The notes: generated by a model from the letters alone, not told the origin. A stretch of 64,000 nt of DNA from Microvirga arsenatis (GCF_009910705.1 NZ_JAAAXJ010000001.1:1-64000); one strand, 5' to 3'. Counted from the stretch's first letter, positions 33,017 through 43,587 are shown. Translations and numbers: made by a program.

Positions 33017-33517
33017 ATGATCCGCAACGCCTCACGCCTGGCCGCGACCTCGGTCGCGCTGTTCATGCTCGCCAGCCCGGTCTTCGCCCAGGCGCAGCCG
33101 AGCGCCAGCCATCTCGCCCTCGCGCGCGAAGTCGCCATCAGCTCCGGCATGACGCGCTCGTTCGACGCCATGGTCGAGCCGTTCCTCGAGCAGCTGCAGC
33201 AGATGAACGTGACCCGCCCGGAGATCAAGAACGACCTCACCCAGGTCGTGGCCCAGCTGCGCCCCGAGCTCGAGCAGCACAAGCAGAAGATGGTCGACAA
33301 CGCGGCCAAGGCCTTCGCGAGCCGCCTGTCCGAGGCGGAGCTGCGGGACATCTCCAATTTCTACAAGTCGCCCGCGGGCATGAAATACGTTCAGGTCCAG
33401 CCGGGCGTCCTCGACGACATCGTGCGGGACCTCGCCACCTGGACGCAGCAGACCGCGCAGTTCGTCATGACCCGCGCCCGGGAGGAAATGGGCAAGCGCG
33501 GCCACCAGCTGCAGTAA
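33017..33517 (+). CDS. DUF2059 secreted protein
   Basis: The 166-residue protein has a signal peptide (to about 23, PVFAQ). The mature domain is helical, with the SRLSEAELRDISNFYKSPAG motif that defines DUF2059. GGAG lies about 8 bases before ATG 33017; an upstream in-frame ATG at 32996 lacks a site. It follows rpiA as a likely two-gene operon and ends before a strong terminator. Function unsettled. Confidence 0.9.
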   Translation: MIRNASRLAATSVALFMLASPVFAQAQPSASHLALAREVAISSGMTRSFDAMVEPFLEQLQQMNVTRPEIKNDLTQVVAQLRPELEQHKQKMVDNAAKAFASRLSEAELRDISNFYKSPAGMKYVQVQPGVLDDIVRDLATWTQQTAQFVMTRAREEMGKRGHQLQ

Positions 33518-33543
33518 GCGGCGCCTGAAACCGCTGACAATGC

Positions 33544-33572
33544 GAAAGGCCCGGGCAATTCCCGGGCCTTTC
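33544..33572. terminator. Bidirectional intrinsic terminator
   Basis: A perfect 12-bp stem, GAAAGGCCCGGG paired with CCCGGGCCTTTC, encloses CAATT. It separates the convergent DUF2059 and tctA genes. Confidence 0.85.
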
Positions 33573-33583
33573 CTGTTGGAGGA

Positions 33584-35086
33584 TCAATCTTCGACGGCCC
33601 TGAACCGCCCCAGCCCCTTGAGGAAGAAGGGGGCGACGAGGGCGAGCAGGGCGATGGCGAGAAGCGTCGCCGAGATCGGGCTCTGGAGCAGGGTCATCGG
33701 ATCGCCCAGGCTGATCGACAGCGCCCGGCGCAGCTGGCTCTCGGCAATGGGCCCCAGGATCAGGCCGACGATCACGGGGGCGATGGGATAGTCGAAGCGC
33801 CGCATCAGGAAGCCGAGCGCGCCGAACACGGTCAGCATCATGAGCTCCACCGGGGAGGGATTGGCCGCGATCGTTCCCATGGTGGCGAAGACCAGGATGC
33901 CGGCATAGAGCCAGGGCTGGGGAATGGCGAGAAGCCGGACCCACAGGCCCACGAGCGGCAGGTTCAGCACGAGCAGCATGCCGTTGGCGATGAACAGGCT
34001 CGCGATCAGGCCCCAGACCACCTCGGGCCTCTCCGCGAAGAGCAGGGGGCCCGGGTTCAGGTTGTATTGCTGGAAGCCGGCCAGCAGCATGGCGGCGGTG
34101 GCTGAGGTCGGCAGTCCCAGGGTCAGAAGCGGGACGAGGGTGCCCGCGGCGGCCGCGTTGTTGGCGGCCTCCGGGCCGGCCACGCCTTCGATGGCGCCCT
34201 TGCCGAAATCCTCCGGGTGCTTCGTCAGGCGCCTCTCGGTGGCATAGGAGAGGAAGGTCGGGATCTCGGCGCCGCCCGCGGGCAGGGCGCCGATGGGAAA
34301 GCCGTAGGCCGTGCCGCGCAGCCACGGCTTCCAGGAGCGCTTCCAGTCCTCCCTGGTCATCCAGAGGGAGCCGCGGATCGCCTCGAGCCTCTCCTCCTGG
34401 ATGTGGCGGCGGGAGGCGACGTAGAGCGCCTCTCCCACGGCGAAGAGGCCCACCGCCAGGGTCGTGACCTCGACGCCGTCGTACAGCGCCTGGACGCCGA
34501 AGCTCAGGCGCGTCTGGCCGGACAGGAGGTCGATGCCCACGAGGCCGAGCATCAGGCCGATGAAGAGGCTCGTCAGGCCGCGGATGGGAGAATCGCCGAA
34601 GGTGGCGGAGACCGTCACGAAGGCCACGCACATGAGCGCGAAGTAATCCTCGGGCCCGAAGCTGACGGCGATGTCGACCAGGTAGGGCGCCAGAAGCGTC
34701 AGGCCGAGCGTCGCGATGGTGCCGGCCACGAAGGAGCCGATGGCGGCGGTGGCGAGCGCGGGGCCGCCGCGTCCCGCCTTGGCCATCAGGTTGCCTTCGA
34801 GGGCCGTGGCCATGGAGGCGCTTTCACCCGGGGCGTTGATGAGGATGGCCGTGGTCGAGCCGCCGTACATGCCGCCGTAGTAGATGCCCGCGAACATGAT
34901 GATGGAGCCGGCGGGATCGAGCTTGAAGGTGATCGGCAGGAGGAGCGCCACGGTGAGCGCCGGCCCGATGCCGGGAAGGACGCCGACGGCGGTGCCGAGA
35001 AGGACGCCGATGAGCGCGAACAGGAGGTTCATCGGCTGGATGGCGACGGCGAGGCCGCCGGCAAGGGAGGTGAAGGCTTCTTCCAT
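33584..35086 (-). CDS. tctA: Tripartite tricarboxylate transporter, large permease subunit
   Basis: The 500-residue protein has about 10-12 membrane helices and the TctA blocks [35 protein letters not shown] and [16 protein letters not shown]. TctA forms the translocation channel for carboxylates. It is the last gene of a tctC-tctB-tctA operon on the minus strand, 8 bases from tctB. ATG 35086 gives the normal N-terminus. Confidence 0.95.
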   Translation of the reverse strand: MEEAFTSLAGGLAVAIQPMNLLFALIGVLLGTAVGVLPGIGPALTVALLLPITFKLDPAGSIIMFAGIYYGGMYGGSTTAILINAPGESASMATALEGNLMAKAGRGGPALATAAIGSFVAGTIATLGLTLLAPYLVDIAVSFGPEDYFALMCVAFVTVSATFGDSPIRGLTSLFIGLMLGLVGIDLLSGQTRLSFGVQALYDGVEVTTLAVGLFAVGEALYVASRRHIQEERLEAIRGSLWMTREDWKRSWKPWLRGTAYGFPIGALPAGGAEIPTFLSYATERRLTKHPEDFGKGAIEGVAGPEAANNAAAAGTLVPLLTLGLPTSATAAMLLAGFQQYNLNPGPLLFAERPEVVWGLIASLFIANGMLLVLNLPLVGLWVRLLAIPQPWLYAGILVFATMGTIAANPSPVELMMLTVFGALGFLMRRFDYPIAPVIVGLILGPIAESQLRRALSISLGDPMTLLQSPISATLLAIALLALVAPFFLKGLGRFRAVED

Positions 35087-35094
35087 GGCAGGCC

Positions 35095-35568
35095 TCAGAA
35101 CAGGCGCTCGAGCGGCCCGGCCGGCAGGGACAGGGTCAGGAGCTTGACGAAGAGCAGGTAGATGACGGCGGCGATGGCGGCGCCGATGCCGAGATCGGTG
35201 ACGAAGGCCCGGCGTCCGAAGGCCGTGGAGGTCGCGGCAAAGAGCAGGGCCGTGCCGATCATGAAGCCGCCGCCGAAGGCGATCAGGGCGATCAGGCAGG
35301 CCAGGGCCCCGAGAACGAGGACGATCGGCTTCCAGTCGAGGCTGTCGCGGGCGGGAAGATCGCCGCGGAAGGCGGAGACGGCGTTGCCGACGGCAAGCAG
35401 GGTCAGTCCGGCCGAGACGATGATGGGCATGACCTTCGGGCCAAGGTCGTAGGGGGAGAGGATCTGAAGGGAGCTCATGTCCCACCAGACGAGGCCGGCG
35501 AGAAGGAGGAGGACGAGGGCGATGACGAGGCCCGCCACGTCGATGCGCCGCTGGGAGGAGAAGGCCAT
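35095..35568 (-). CDS. tctB: Tripartite tricarboxylate transporter, small permease subunit
   Basis: The 157-residue protein has about four membrane helices, in keeping with the TctB family. It includes [18 protein letters not shown], the loop after helix 1 that is typical of the family. It lies between tctC and tctA and must pair with TctA. There is little else to read from sequence. Confidence 0.9.
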   Translation of the reverse strand: MAFSSQRRIDVAGLVIALVLLLLAGLVWWDMSSLQILSPYDLGPKVMPIIVSAGLTLLAVGNAVSAFRGDLPARDSLDWKPIVLVLGALACLIALIAFGGGFMIGTALLFAATSTAFGRRAFVTDLGIGAAIAAVIYLLFVKLLTLSLPAGPLERLF

Positions 35569-35587
35569 GGCAATTCCTAAAGAAGAA

Positions 35588-35612
35588 GCGCCGCGCTTTC
35601 GGAACGCGGCGC
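35588..35612 (-). terminator. Hairpin between tctC and tctB
   Basis: An 8-bp stem GCGCCGCG/CGCGGCGC with a 9-nt loop is followed on the minus strand by TTCTTCTTTA. It probably reduces read-through so that the binding protein TctC is made in excess of the membrane subunits. Confidence 0.65.
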
Positions 35613-35637
35613 CTCAGGCGTCATTCTAGGCTTGAGC

Positions 35638-36609
35638 TTAGGACTTCACCAGCCCCACGGCGGTGAGCACTTCCTTCGTGCGGGTCTGCTCTTCGGCAAG
35701 AATCTTGGCGAAGGCATCGCCGGAGACATAGGCGTCCTCCCAGCCCTTGGCCTTCAGGATCTCCTGCCACTCCTTCGACTTCGCCATCTTGTCCATGGCC
35801 TCGGTCAGGGCCTTCTTCTGGTCGGCGGAGATGCCGGGAGGCGCCACGACGGCGCGCCAGTTGGCGATCTCGAGGTCGATGCCCTGCTCCTTGATGGAGG
35901 GCACGTCCACATTGGCCGTCTTCTTGGCCGAGGTGAGGCCGATGAGGCGCAGCTTGCCGGCCTTCACCTGGCTCTCGAACTCGCCGTAGCCGGAGATACC
36001 GGCCGTCACCTTGCCGCCGAGGATGGCCGCCAGGGCCTCGCCGCCGCCGGAGAAGGGGATGTAGTTGATCTTGGTCGGGTCGGCACCCGCAGCCTTGGCG
36101 AAGAGGGCCGCAGCGATGTGGTCGACGCCGCCGGCCGAACCGCCGGCCCAGGTCACCTTGGCCGGATCGGCCTTGATGGCGGCGGCGAGGTCCTTCGCGT
36201 TCTTGATCGGCGAATCGGCCGGCACCACGATCGCCTCGTATTCCGTCGTCAGGCGGGCGATGGGCGTGGTCTGGTCGAGGGTGACGGGCGACTTGTTGGT
36301 GAGCAGCGCGCCCACCATGACGTAGCCCATGACCATGAGCTGGTTGCCGTCGCCCTTGGAGTTGTTGACGAGCTGGGCGATGCCGATGGAGCCGCCGGCG
36401 CCAGGAACGTTGGTGACCTGCGCGCTCTTGGCGATGCCCGCCTGGGTCAGGGCCTGCTGCATGGAGCGAGCCGTCTGGTCCCAGCCGCCGCCCGGCGCTG
36501 CCGGAGCCATGATCTTGAGCTCCATCTGAGCTGCCGCCGATGTCACGAATCCCGCTACGGCCGCCGCAGCGAGCGCGCTGCGCCAAAGACCTCTACGAAA
36601 CTGGCTCAT
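35638..36609 (-). CDS. tctC: Tripartite tricarboxylate transporter substrate-binding protein
   Basis: The 323-residue periplasmic Bug-family receptor has a signal peptide (to about 28). The mature part contains [33 protein letters not shown] and [19 protein letters not shown], typical of the family's ligand pocket. The preferred ligand cannot be read from sequence; Bug proteins bind tricarboxylates, amino acids or aromatic acids. GAGGAAAC lies upstream of ATG. It is first in the operon. Confidence 0.94.
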   Translation of the reverse strand: MSQFRRGLWRSALAAAAVAGFVTSAAAQMELKIMAPAAPGGGWDQTARSMQQALTQAGIAKSAQVTNVPGAGGSIGIAQLVNNSKGDGNQLMVMGYVMVGALLTNKSPVTLDQTTPIARLTTEYEAIVVPADSPIKNAKDLAAAIKADPAKVTWAGGSAGGVDHIAAALFAKAAGADPTKINYIPFSGGGEALAAILGGKVTAGISGYGEFESQVKAGKLRLIGLTSAKKTANVDVPSIKEQGIDLEIANWRAVVAPPGISADQKKALTEAMDKMAKSKEWQEILKAKGWEDAYVSGDAFAKILAEEQTRTKEVLTAVGLVKS

Positions 36610-36797
36610 ACTGTTTCCTCCTTCGACGCCGGATCGGTCCGGCCGTCCTGCGGCAGAGCCTAAGGCTGCTTTCCGAGGGGGGCAAGCGCCGGAGCAGGGG
36701 CCCGGATGCGGTATTCGTCGGAGGTGCGGCTGCGCGGCAGACATATGATGCGCTCGGTCCTTTATTACAGGCGAGGCTTCGCGTAAGAGCGTAACTC

Positions 36798-38057
36798 ATG
36801 AGCACCCCTCACGCGACCATTCCCGGCAGCCTCGGGCCCGCGAACCATGCGCGCCTGGCTCACGGGTTATGGAAGGCCTCGGCGCTGGTCTTCGTCGCCA
36901 TGCCCGTGGGAATGGTGATCGCCCACCGCTCCAGCCCGGCCTTCATCGTTCTGAGCGCCGCGCTGGCCCTCGCGGCGGTGGCGGCGGAGGGCCGGCTGCG
37001 CCCGCTCATGCGCGAGGCCGCGTCCATGCTGGCGTCGCCGCTGGCGATCGCCGTGCTCGCCTTCTTCGGCTGGTGCCTCATCTCCATCGGCTGGAGCGAG
37101 TTCAAGGCGGTGTCGCTCAACGCCTTCGGGGAGTTCTGGCTTCCCATCGCAGCAGCCTTCGTCCTTTCGCTGACACTCGCCCGGCGGATGCCGCGGCGGA
37201 TGTTCCGGCTCCTGACCTGGGCCTTCCTGATCGCCAGCATCATGATCCTCCTGGAACTGGCAACAGGTCTGGCCCTCCGCAGGGCGATCGGCCTGCGGGC
37301 GGATTCCTTCATCTTCAACCGTCCCGTGCTCACGCTCCTGATGCTCGTCCCCCCGCTGATCGCCTGGTTCCTGAGCCGGGGACGGCGCGGCTGGTTCTAC
37401 GGTCTGGGGCTCCTGCTGGTGTTTTCCGCCACGACCCTCCGGTCCGAGAGCGATGCGGCGGTCCTGGGCCTTCTCATCGTCGGGCTCAGCGTGCCGTTCG
37501 CCTGGTATGCGCCGCGGGCGACCTGCGCGCTTGCGGCCCTGGCCTTCCTCATCGCCATGGGCATCTCGCCCATCGTCGGGCCGATCACGAACCACCTCAT
37601 TCCCGCCTCGGTGCACACAATGCTCGCCAGCGGCCATTCCCGCGAGCGGGTCGCGCTCTGGACGAGCTTCGGCGCCGCTGTGCGCAAGCAGCCCTTTCTG
37701 GGCGGCGGCTTCGGCGTGAGCCCCCGCATGGCGGAGACGGCGGTGGCCCAGAAGGTGCCGGTCGATCAGAGGCGCATGCTGGCCATCGGCCATCCGCACA
37801 ACGCCGCCCTGCAGATCTGGAGCGAACTCGGGGCGGTCGGCGCCGTTCTGGCCTTGGGAATCATCTTCCTGATCCTCTACCATGTGGCGAGGCAGCCCCG
37901 CGCCATCGGCAGCGTGTCCCTGGCCCTGATCGCCGGCGCCGCGCCGGTGGCCCTAGTCGGGCACGGCGCTTGGCAGGGCTGGTGGGCGGCATCCCTCGGG
38001 GCTGCCATCATATGGCTCCTCGTCATCGCCAGGCTTCGTTCGGAGAGCAGATTATGA
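36798..38057 (+). CDS. O-antigen ligase-like / polysaccharide polymerase membrane protein
   Basis: The 419-residue protein has about 10-12 membrane helices. The periplasmic loop contains GFGVSPRMAETAV and AIGHPHNAALQIWSELGAVG; the latter resembles the HxHNxxLxxxxExG motif of the Wzy_C family. It may ligate O-antigen or polymerise surface glycan. No glycan gene cluster is adjacent. The stop overlaps the gor start as ATGA. Confidence 0.85.
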   Translation: MSTPHATIPGSLGPANHARLAHGLWKASALVFVAMPVGMVIAHRSSPAFIVLSAALALAAVAAEGRLRPLMREAASMLASPLAIAVLAFFGWCLISIGWSEFKAVSLNAFGEFWLPIAAAFVLSLTLARRMPRRMFRLLTWAFLIASIMILLELATGLALRRAIGLRADSFIFNRPVLTLLMLVPPLIAWFLSRGRRGWFYGLGLLLVFSATTLRSESDAAVLGLLIVGLSVPFAWYAPRATCALAALAFLIAMGISPIVGPITNHLIPASVHTMLASGHSRERVALWTSFGAAVRKQPFLGGGFGVSPRMAETAVAQKVPVDQRRMLAIGHPHNAALQIWSELGAVGAVLALGIIFLILYHVARQPRAIGSVSLALIAGAAPVALVGHGAWQGWWAASLGAAIIWLLVIARLRSESRL

Positions 38058-39439
38058 CCCCATTCGATGTTGATCTCTTCGTCATCGGAGGCGGGTCCGG
38101 CGGGGTCCGTGCTGCCCGCATCGCGGCGGGCTACGGCGCCAAGGTCATGCTCGCGGAGGAGTACCGGGTCGGCGGGACCTGCGTGATCCGGGGCTGCGTG
38201 CCGAAGAAGCTGATGGTCTATGCCAGCCGCTTCGCCGACGAGTTCCACGAGGCGGAGGGGTTCGGCTGGAGCGTCGGGGAGACCCGCTTCGACTGGGCGA
38301 CCCTGATCCGCAACAAGGACAGGGAGATCGACCGGCTGGAGGGCATCTACCGGGCGAACCTGGAAAAGGCGGGCGTCGAGATCGTGGACAGCCGGGCGGT
38401 GATCGAGGACGCCCATACGGTCCACGTGCTCAAGACCGGCGCCCGCATCCGCGCCCGCTACATCCTCGTGGCGGTCGGCGCCCATCCGACGATGGATCCT
38501 CCCATTCCCGGGGGCGAGCTCGGCATCACCTCCAACGAGGTCTTCCATCTGGCGACGCAGCCCCGGCGCATCCTGATCGTGGGCGGCGGCTATATCGCCG
38601 TGGAATTCGCGGGGGTCTTCGCCGGGCTCGGCAGCCGGGTCACGCTCCTGCACCGGGGCGACAAGCTCCTGCGCGGCTTCGACGAGGATGTGCGCGACGC
38701 GCTGGGCGAGGCCTACCGGCAGCGCGGGATCGATCTTGTCCTGGGCAGGACCCTGTCCCGCCTGGAGCGGACGGGGGAGGGCATCGCCGCCACCTTGAGC
38801 GACGGCTCGACCCTCACGGTCGATCAGGTGCTCGTCGCCACCGGGCGGCGGCCCAACACCAAGGGGCTCGGCTTGGAGACGGCAGGCATCGCCGTCGACG
38901 AGGTCGGGGCGATCCCGGTCGATGCCTATTCCCAGACGATCACCCCCTCGGTCTATGCGGTGGGCGACGTCACCAACCGGGCGAATCTGACCCCCATCGC
39001 CATCCGCGAGGGCCATGCCTTCGCGGACACGGTGTTCGGGGGCAAGCCCACCATCGTGGACCACGACCTCATCCCGACCGCCGTGTTCTCGACCCCGGAA
39101 ATCGGGGTGATCGGCTGCGGCGAGGCGGCGGCCCGGGCGATCTACGGGGACATCGACGTCTACAAGACCGCCTTCCGGCCCATGAAGGCCACGCTCTCCG
39201 GGGGCAAGGACCGGGTCTTCATGAAGCTCATCGTGGAGAAGGCCACCGACAAGGTGGTCGGCGTCCACATCATGGGGCACGACGCGGGCGAGATGATCCA
39301 GCTTGCCGGCATCGCCGTCACCATGGGCGCCACCAAGGCCGATTTCGACCGCACCGTCGCGGTTCACCCAACGGCAGCGGAGGAATTGGTCACCATGCGC
39401 ACGCCGGTGGTGGTCAAGAAGCCCGAGGCGGTGGGGTAA
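38054..39439 (+). CDS. gor: Glutathione-disulfide reductase
   Basis: The 461-residue flavoprotein reduces GSSG with NADPH. The FAD motif VIGGGSGGVRAARIA, the redox-active disulfide GGTCVIRGCVPKK (Cys43, Cys48), the NADPH Rossmann IVGGGYIAVEFAGVF, and the interface catalytic His in AVHPTAAEE are visible. It overlaps the previous gene by 4 bases, suggesting coupled translation. It is shorter at the start than human GR, as usual for bacteria. Confidence 0.95.
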   Translation: MTPFDVDLFVIGGGSGGVRAARIAAGYGAKVMLAEEYRVGGTCVIRGCVPKKLMVYASRFADEFHEAEGFGWSVGETRFDWATLIRNKDREIDRLEGIYRANLEKAGVEIVDSRAVIEDAHTVHVLKTGARIRARYILVAVGAHPTMDPPIPGGELGITSNEVFHLATQPRRILIVGGGYIAVEFAGVFAGLGSRVTLLHRGDKLLRGFDEDVRDALGEAYRQRGIDLVLGRTLSRLERTGEGIAATLSDGSTLTVDQVLVATGRRPNTKGLGLETAGIAVDEVGAIPVDAYSQTITPSVYAVGDVTNRANLTPIAIREGHAFADTVFGGKPTIVDHDLIPTAVFSTPEIGVIGCGEAAARAIYGDIDVYKTAFRPMKATLSGGKDRVFMKLIVEKATDKVVGVHIMGHDAGEMIQLAGIAVTMGATKADFDRTVAVHPTAAEELVTMRTPVVVKKPEAVG

Positions 39440-39469
39440 AGAAACAGGGTGGTAGCCGAGGGTTATAGC

Positions 39470-39697
39470 GTGAGCTTGATCCACAATGAACAGACCAAGC
39501 TGACGGCCACGGCGCTCAACAACGTTGCCGTCGCATTCGTGATTGCCGGCTTCGTGGGGCCGATGGTGGCCGTGGGCTATGGGTCGGACGCGATGCCAAG
39601 GGATGCGATCGCCATCCTCGTGAGCATCATTTGGCTTTTCGTCGGCTTTATCCTACATTCCCTAGCGAAGTTGATATTGAGAGACCTGAAGCCATGA
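39470..39697 (+). CDS. Small membrane protein (two helices)
   Basis: A 75-residue protein starting at GTG 39470, with GAGGG 7 bases upstream. Two hydrophobic segments lie at about 18-33 (VAFVIAGFVGPMVAVGY) and 44-62 (AILVSIIWLFVGFILHSLA). It follows gor after about 30 bases. A 37-residue gene overlaps its end as ATGA. No family is recognised. Confidence 0.65.
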   Translation: MSLIHNEQTKLTATALNNVAVAFVIAGFVGPMVAVGYGSDAMPRDAIAILVSIIWLFVGFILHSLAKLILRDLKP

Positions 39698-39807
39698 CCC
39701 TCCTGGAAGCCTATGTCTATTTTGGCATCCCGGTCATTGCCGTTGCGATGGGGTTTGGCGCCCTGTGGATGTCCCGGCGCGAGAGCCGTCAGCGCCACGC
39801 ACGCTAG
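39694..39807 (+). CDS. Tiny membrane protein (37 residues)
   Basis: Starts with ATG overlapping the previous stop (ATGA). The product reads MTLLEAYVYFGIPVIAVAMG, then a short polar tail ending RRESRQRHAR. It is one transmembrane helix with basic residues at the inside end. The overlap, the clean start and the amphipathic layout make it likely to be real, but there is no family match from sight. Confidence 0.6.
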   Translation: MTLLEAYVYFGIPVIAVAMGFGALWMSRRESRQRHAR

Positions 39808-39989
39808 AGATCATCTTTTCCACGACCTGAAGTGGGGGCTTGGCCGAATTGCCGCGGCATGCGTTCTCCCCAGGCATGGTGTCGCTCCGACGCACTCGCC
39901 TTTTCGTTCATGTCGTGTATAGGTGCCGTTCCATGCCGCTTGTTGCGGCGCACGATGAGCATCGAAGAAAGGACACGGGGGTTTGTGTC

Positions 39990-41375
39990 ATGACCGAGCG
40001 GTGGACGCCCGACAGCTGGAGAAACAAGCCGATCCAGCAGGTTCCGGCCTATCCGGACCTTGAGGCGCTTGAGAGCGTCGAGCAGCAGCTCGCCGGCTTT
40101 CCTCCGCTCGTCTTTGCGGGCGAAGCCCGCAAGCTGAAGCGCGACCTCGCCAAGGTCGCCAAGGGCGAGGCCTTCCTGCTCCAGGGCGGCGACTGCGCCG
40201 AGAGCTTCGCCGAGCATTCGGCGGACAACATCCGCGACTTCTTCCGCCTGTTCCTGCAGATGGCCGTCGTGCTCACCTATGCGGGCGGCTCGCCCGTGGT
40301 GAAGGTCGGCCGCGTGGCCGGCCAGTTCGCCAAGCCGCGCTCGGCCCCGACCGAGACCATCGACGGGGTGGAGCTGCCGAGCTACCGCGGCGACATCATC
40401 AGCGACATCGCCTTCACGCCGGAGGCCCGCACGCCCGATCCGCGCCGCCAGCTCATGGCCTATCGCCAGTCGGCCGCGACGCTCAACCTGATCCGCGCCT
40501 TCGCCACCGGCGGCTATGCCAATCTCGAGAACGCCCATCGCTGGATGCTCGGCTTCGTGAAGGATTCGCCGCAATCCTCGCGCTACAGCGAGCTGGCCGA
40601 GCGCATCACCGAGAGCCTGAACTTCATGCGGGCCATCGGCATCGATCCCGAGACGCATCCCGAGATGCGCTCGACGGATTTCTACACCAGCCACGAGGCC
40701 CTGCTGCTCGGCTACGAGGAGGCCCTGACCCGCGTCGATTCCACGACCGGCGACTGGTATGCCACCTCCGGCCACATGCTCTGGATCGGCGACCGCACCC
40801 GCCAGGTGGACCATGCCCATGTGGAATACATGCGCGGCATCAGGAACCCGATCGGCCTCAAATGCGGCCCGTCGCTCTCGCCCGACGGGCTGCTCCGGCT
40901 CATCGACGCCCTGAACCCCACCGACGAGGCCGGCCGCCTGACCCTGATCTGCCGCTTCGGCGCCGAGAAGGTGGCCGATCACCTGCCGGGCCTGATCCGC
41001 GCGGTGCAGAAGGAAGGCCGCACGGTGGTGTGGTCCTGCGATCCGATGCACGGCAACACCATCAAGGCGGCCTCCGGCTACAAGACCCGGCCCTTCGAGC
41101 GCGTCATGGGCGAGGTGCGGGACTTCTTCGCCATCCACCAGGCGGAAGGGACGCATGCGGGCGGCATCCACCTGGAGATGACCGGCAAGAACGTGACCGA
41201 ATGCACCGGCGGCGCCCGCGCGCTCACCGATGCGGACCTCTCGGACCGCTATCACACCTATTGCGACCCGCGCCTCAACGCGGAGCAGGCGCTGGAAATC
41301 GCGTTCCTGACCTCGGAGCTCATCAAGCGCGAGCGCCAGTCAAGGGAACAGCCCACCGCCCTGGCGGCGGAATAA
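39990..41375 (+). CDS. aroG: Class II 3-deoxy-7-phosphoheptulonate synthase
   Basis: The 461-residue plant-type DAHP synthase makes the first shikimate-pathway intermediate from PEP and erythrose 4-phosphate. Class II features are visible: [40 protein letters not shown]-type [34 protein letters not shown] and the C-terminal [15 protein letters not shown] block. ATG 39990 gives the normal N-terminus ([15 protein letters not shown]). The upstream space of about 180 bases may be regulatory. A strong terminator follows. Confidence 0.95.
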   Translation: MTERWTPDSWRNKPIQQVPAYPDLEALESVEQQLAGFPPLVFAGEARKLKRDLAKVAKGEAFLLQGGDCAESFAEHSADNIRDFFRLFLQMAVVLTYAGGSPVVKVGRVAGQFAKPRSAPTETIDGVELPSYRGDIISDIAFTPEARTPDPRRQLMAYRQSAATLNLIRAFATGGYANLENAHRWMLGFVKDSPQSSRYSELAERITESLNFMRAIGIDPETHPEMRSTDFYTSHEALLLGYEEALTRVDSTTGDWYATSGHMLWIGDRTRQVDHAHVEYMRGIRNPIGLKCGPSLSPDGLLRLIDALNPTDEAGRLTLICRFGAEKVADHLPGLIRAVQKEGRTVVWSCDPMHGNTIKAASGYKTRPFERVMGEVRDFFAIHQAEGTHAGGIHLEMTGKNVTECTGGARALTDADLSDRYHTYCDPRLNAEQALEIAFLTSELIKRERQSREQPTALAAE

Positions 41376-41393
41376 AGGATTGGTCGGACTAAG

Positions 41394-41422
41394 AAAAAGG
41401 GGCGCTTCCGGCGCCCCTTTTT
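41394..41422. terminator. Bidirectional intrinsic terminator
   Basis: AAAAAGGGGCGC-TTCCG-GCGCCCCTTTTT: a 12-bp stem whose A and T runs serve both strands, ending the DAHP synthase gene and the convergent 27-residue gene. Confidence 0.92.
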
Positions 41423-41456
41423 CTTTTACGCATACGCTACACTACAGTAATCGAAC

Positions 41457-41540
41457 TCAGCTCAGCCATCCCATGAAGAAAAGGATCAGGATGATCGGCA
41501 GAGGAATGCCGATGAGCCAAAGCAAGCCGCCTTTCAACAT
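41457..41540 (-). CDS. Tiny membrane protein (27 residues)
   Basis: ATG at 41540 is preceded on the minus strand by GGGAGACTGAC. The peptide is one transmembrane helix beginning MLKGGLLWLIGIPLPIILIL and ending in a short WLS tail. I think this is a conserved tiny membrane peptide in Hyphomicrobiales, but cannot confirm it. Its gene is enclosed between the aroG terminator and the divergent nadE. Confidence 0.65.
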   Translation of the reverse strand: MLKGGLLWLIGIPLPIILILFFMGWLS

Positions 41541-41692
41541 GTCAGTCTCCCATGTAATTCGTGTGGGGACAACGAACTGGGCTGTTGCGAGTTCCGCAGA
41601 TGTGATCGCCGGGCATGAATTTGCCGGCGCGCGAGCTGGAATACCCCGCTCCATTGCTGCCCCTTCGGGAGCGCGCTAAATCCTTGTCCGCC

Positions 41693-43426
41693 ATGGCCCA
41701 GAAAAAGCTCAAGATCGCGCTCGCGCAGCTCAACCCCATCGTCGGCGACGTGACCGGAAACGAGGAGAAGGCTCGCAGGGCCCGCGCGGAGGCGTCGCGG
41801 ATGGGGGCGGATCTCGTCATGTTCTCCGAGCAGTTCCTGGCGGGCTATCCCGCCGAGGACCTCGTGCTGAAGCCCGCCTTCCAGGATGCCTGCCGGGCGG
41901 CGCTGGAGCGCCTCGCCCGCGAGACGGCGGAGGGCGGTCCGGGCGTCCTCATTGGCCTGCCCTGGCGGGAGGAGGGGGCCCTCTACAACGCCTATGCGCT
42001 CCTCGACGGCGGCACGGTTTCCGTCCGCTTCAAGGTCGATCTGCCCAATTACGGCGTCTTCGACGAGAAGCGCAATTTCGAGGCCGGTCCCCTGCCGGGG
42101 CCGGTCAACTTCCGCGGCATCCGCCTGGGGCTCCCGATCTGCGAGGACATCTGGGCAGGCGACGTGGTCGAGTGCCTCGCCGAGACCGGGGCGGAGATGC
42201 TGCTGGTGCCCAACGGCTCGCCCTACTGGCGGGGCAAGACCGAGGAGCGGTTCAACATCGCCGCCGCCCGGGTGACCGAGAGCGGCCTGCCGCTCGTCTA
42301 CCTCAACCAGGTGGGCGGCCAGGACGAGCTCGTCTTCGACGGGGCCTCCTTCGTCCTCAATGCGGATTGCTCGCTGGCCGGCCAGCTCCCGGCCTGCGAG
42401 GAGGCCATTGCGCTCACCGCCTGGGAGAAGGGGGACGAGGGCTGGGCCTGCCTTGAGGCGCCCATGGCCCTCGCGGAGGAGGGCGAGGAGGCCGACTACG
42501 CCGCCTGCGTCCTGGGCCTGCGCGACTACGTGGAGAAGAACCGCTTTCCTGGCGTGGTGCTGGGCCTCTCCGGCGGCATCGATTCCGCGCTCTGCGCCGC
42601 CATGGCGGTGGATGCCCTCGGGCCGGAGCGGGTGCATGGCGTGATGCTCCCCTACCGCTACACCTCGCCGGAATCCCTGCGCGATGCGGAGGCCTGCGCC
42701 AGGGGGCTAGGCATGCGCTACGACATCCTGCCGATTGCCGAACCCGTGGAGGGTTTCGAGGCTGCGCTGCAGCCCTTGTTTGCAGGGCGGGAGCGGGACA
42801 TTACGGAAGAAAACCTCCAGAGCCGCGCCCGAGGCACCATGCTCATGGCGATCTCGAACAAGCTCGGGTCCATGGTGGTGACAACCGGCAACAAGTCCGA
42901 GATGTCGGTGGGCTACGCCACGATCTACGGCGACATGAACGGCGGCTTCAATCCGATCAAGGATCTCTACAAGACGGAGGTCTACAGCCTGGCGCGCCTG
43001 CGCAACCGCTGGAAGCCGAAGGGGGCGCTGGGTCCCGACGGCATCGTGGTCCCCGAGAACATCCTTACCAAGGCGCCTTCCGCGGAGCTGCGCGAGAACC
43101 AGACGGATCAGGATTCGCTGCCGCCTTACGAGAGCCTCGACGCGATCCTGCGCGGGCTCGTGGAGGAGGATCTGCGCGTCTCCGAGATCGTCGCGAGGGG
43201 CTACGACCTGGAAACGGTGAAGAAGGTCGAGCGCCTGCTCTCCACCGCCGAATACAAGCGCCGGCAGGCGGCGCCCGGCGTGAAGGTCACGCGCCGCAAC
43301 TTCGGCCGCGACCGCCGCTACCCCATCGTCAACCGCTACCGCGACCAAGGGCTGGAGGCGCACCGGGCCGACGAGGCCCTGGATCGCGCCACGGGCAGGC
43401 CGCGGATGAGCGGCGCGGACATGTAG
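41693..43426 (+). CDS. nadE: Glutamine-dependent NAD+ synthetase
   Basis: The 577-residue fused enzyme has an N-terminal nitrilase-like glutaminase with catalytic Glu46, Lys114 and Cys150 (LPICEDIW). The C-terminal synthetase has the P-loop SGGIDS at 293-298 and TTGNKSEMSVGYATIYGDMN. It amidates NaAD to NAD+. A longer in-frame start at 41615 would add 26 residues outside the family; ATG 41693 begins right at the domain. Confidence 0.95.
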   Translation: MAQKKLKIALAQLNPIVGDVTGNEEKARRARAEASRMGADLVMFSEQFLAGYPAEDLVLKPAFQDACRAALERLARETAEGGPGVLIGLPWREEGALYNAYALLDGGTVSVRFKVDLPNYGVFDEKRNFEAGPLPGPVNFRGIRLGLPICEDIWAGDVVECLAETGAEMLLVPNGSPYWRGKTEERFNIAAARVTESGLPLVYLNQVGGQDELVFDGASFVLNADCSLAGQLPACEEAIALTAWEKGDEGWACLEAPMALAEEGEEADYAACVLGLRDYVEKNRFPGVVLGLSGGIDSALCAAMAVDALGPERVHGVMLPYRYTSPESLRDAEACARGLGMRYDILPIAEPVEGFEAALQPLFAGRERDITEENLQSRARGTMLMAISNKLGSMVVTTGNKSEMSVGYATIYGDMNGGFNPIKDLYKTEVYSLARLRNRWKPKGALGPDGIVVPENILTKAPSAELRENQTDQDSLPPYESLDAILRGLVEEDLRVSEIVARGYDLETVKKVERLLSTAEYKRRQAAPGVKVTRRNFGRDRRYPIVNRYRDQGLEAHRADEALDRATGRPRMSGADM

Positions 43427-43587
43427 GCAGGCATGTCTGCCTCACTTTGGGGCCAAAGCGGGTCCATTGTGTCGATCATGCTCCCGGGGGTGAATTCCCG
43501 GCGGCGGCGTGTGGGTATTCCAGGGGCGAAGCATGCACGGGCGCAAAGGGTTGGAGCCTCGTGCGCAATCTCGATCGGAAACATCCC

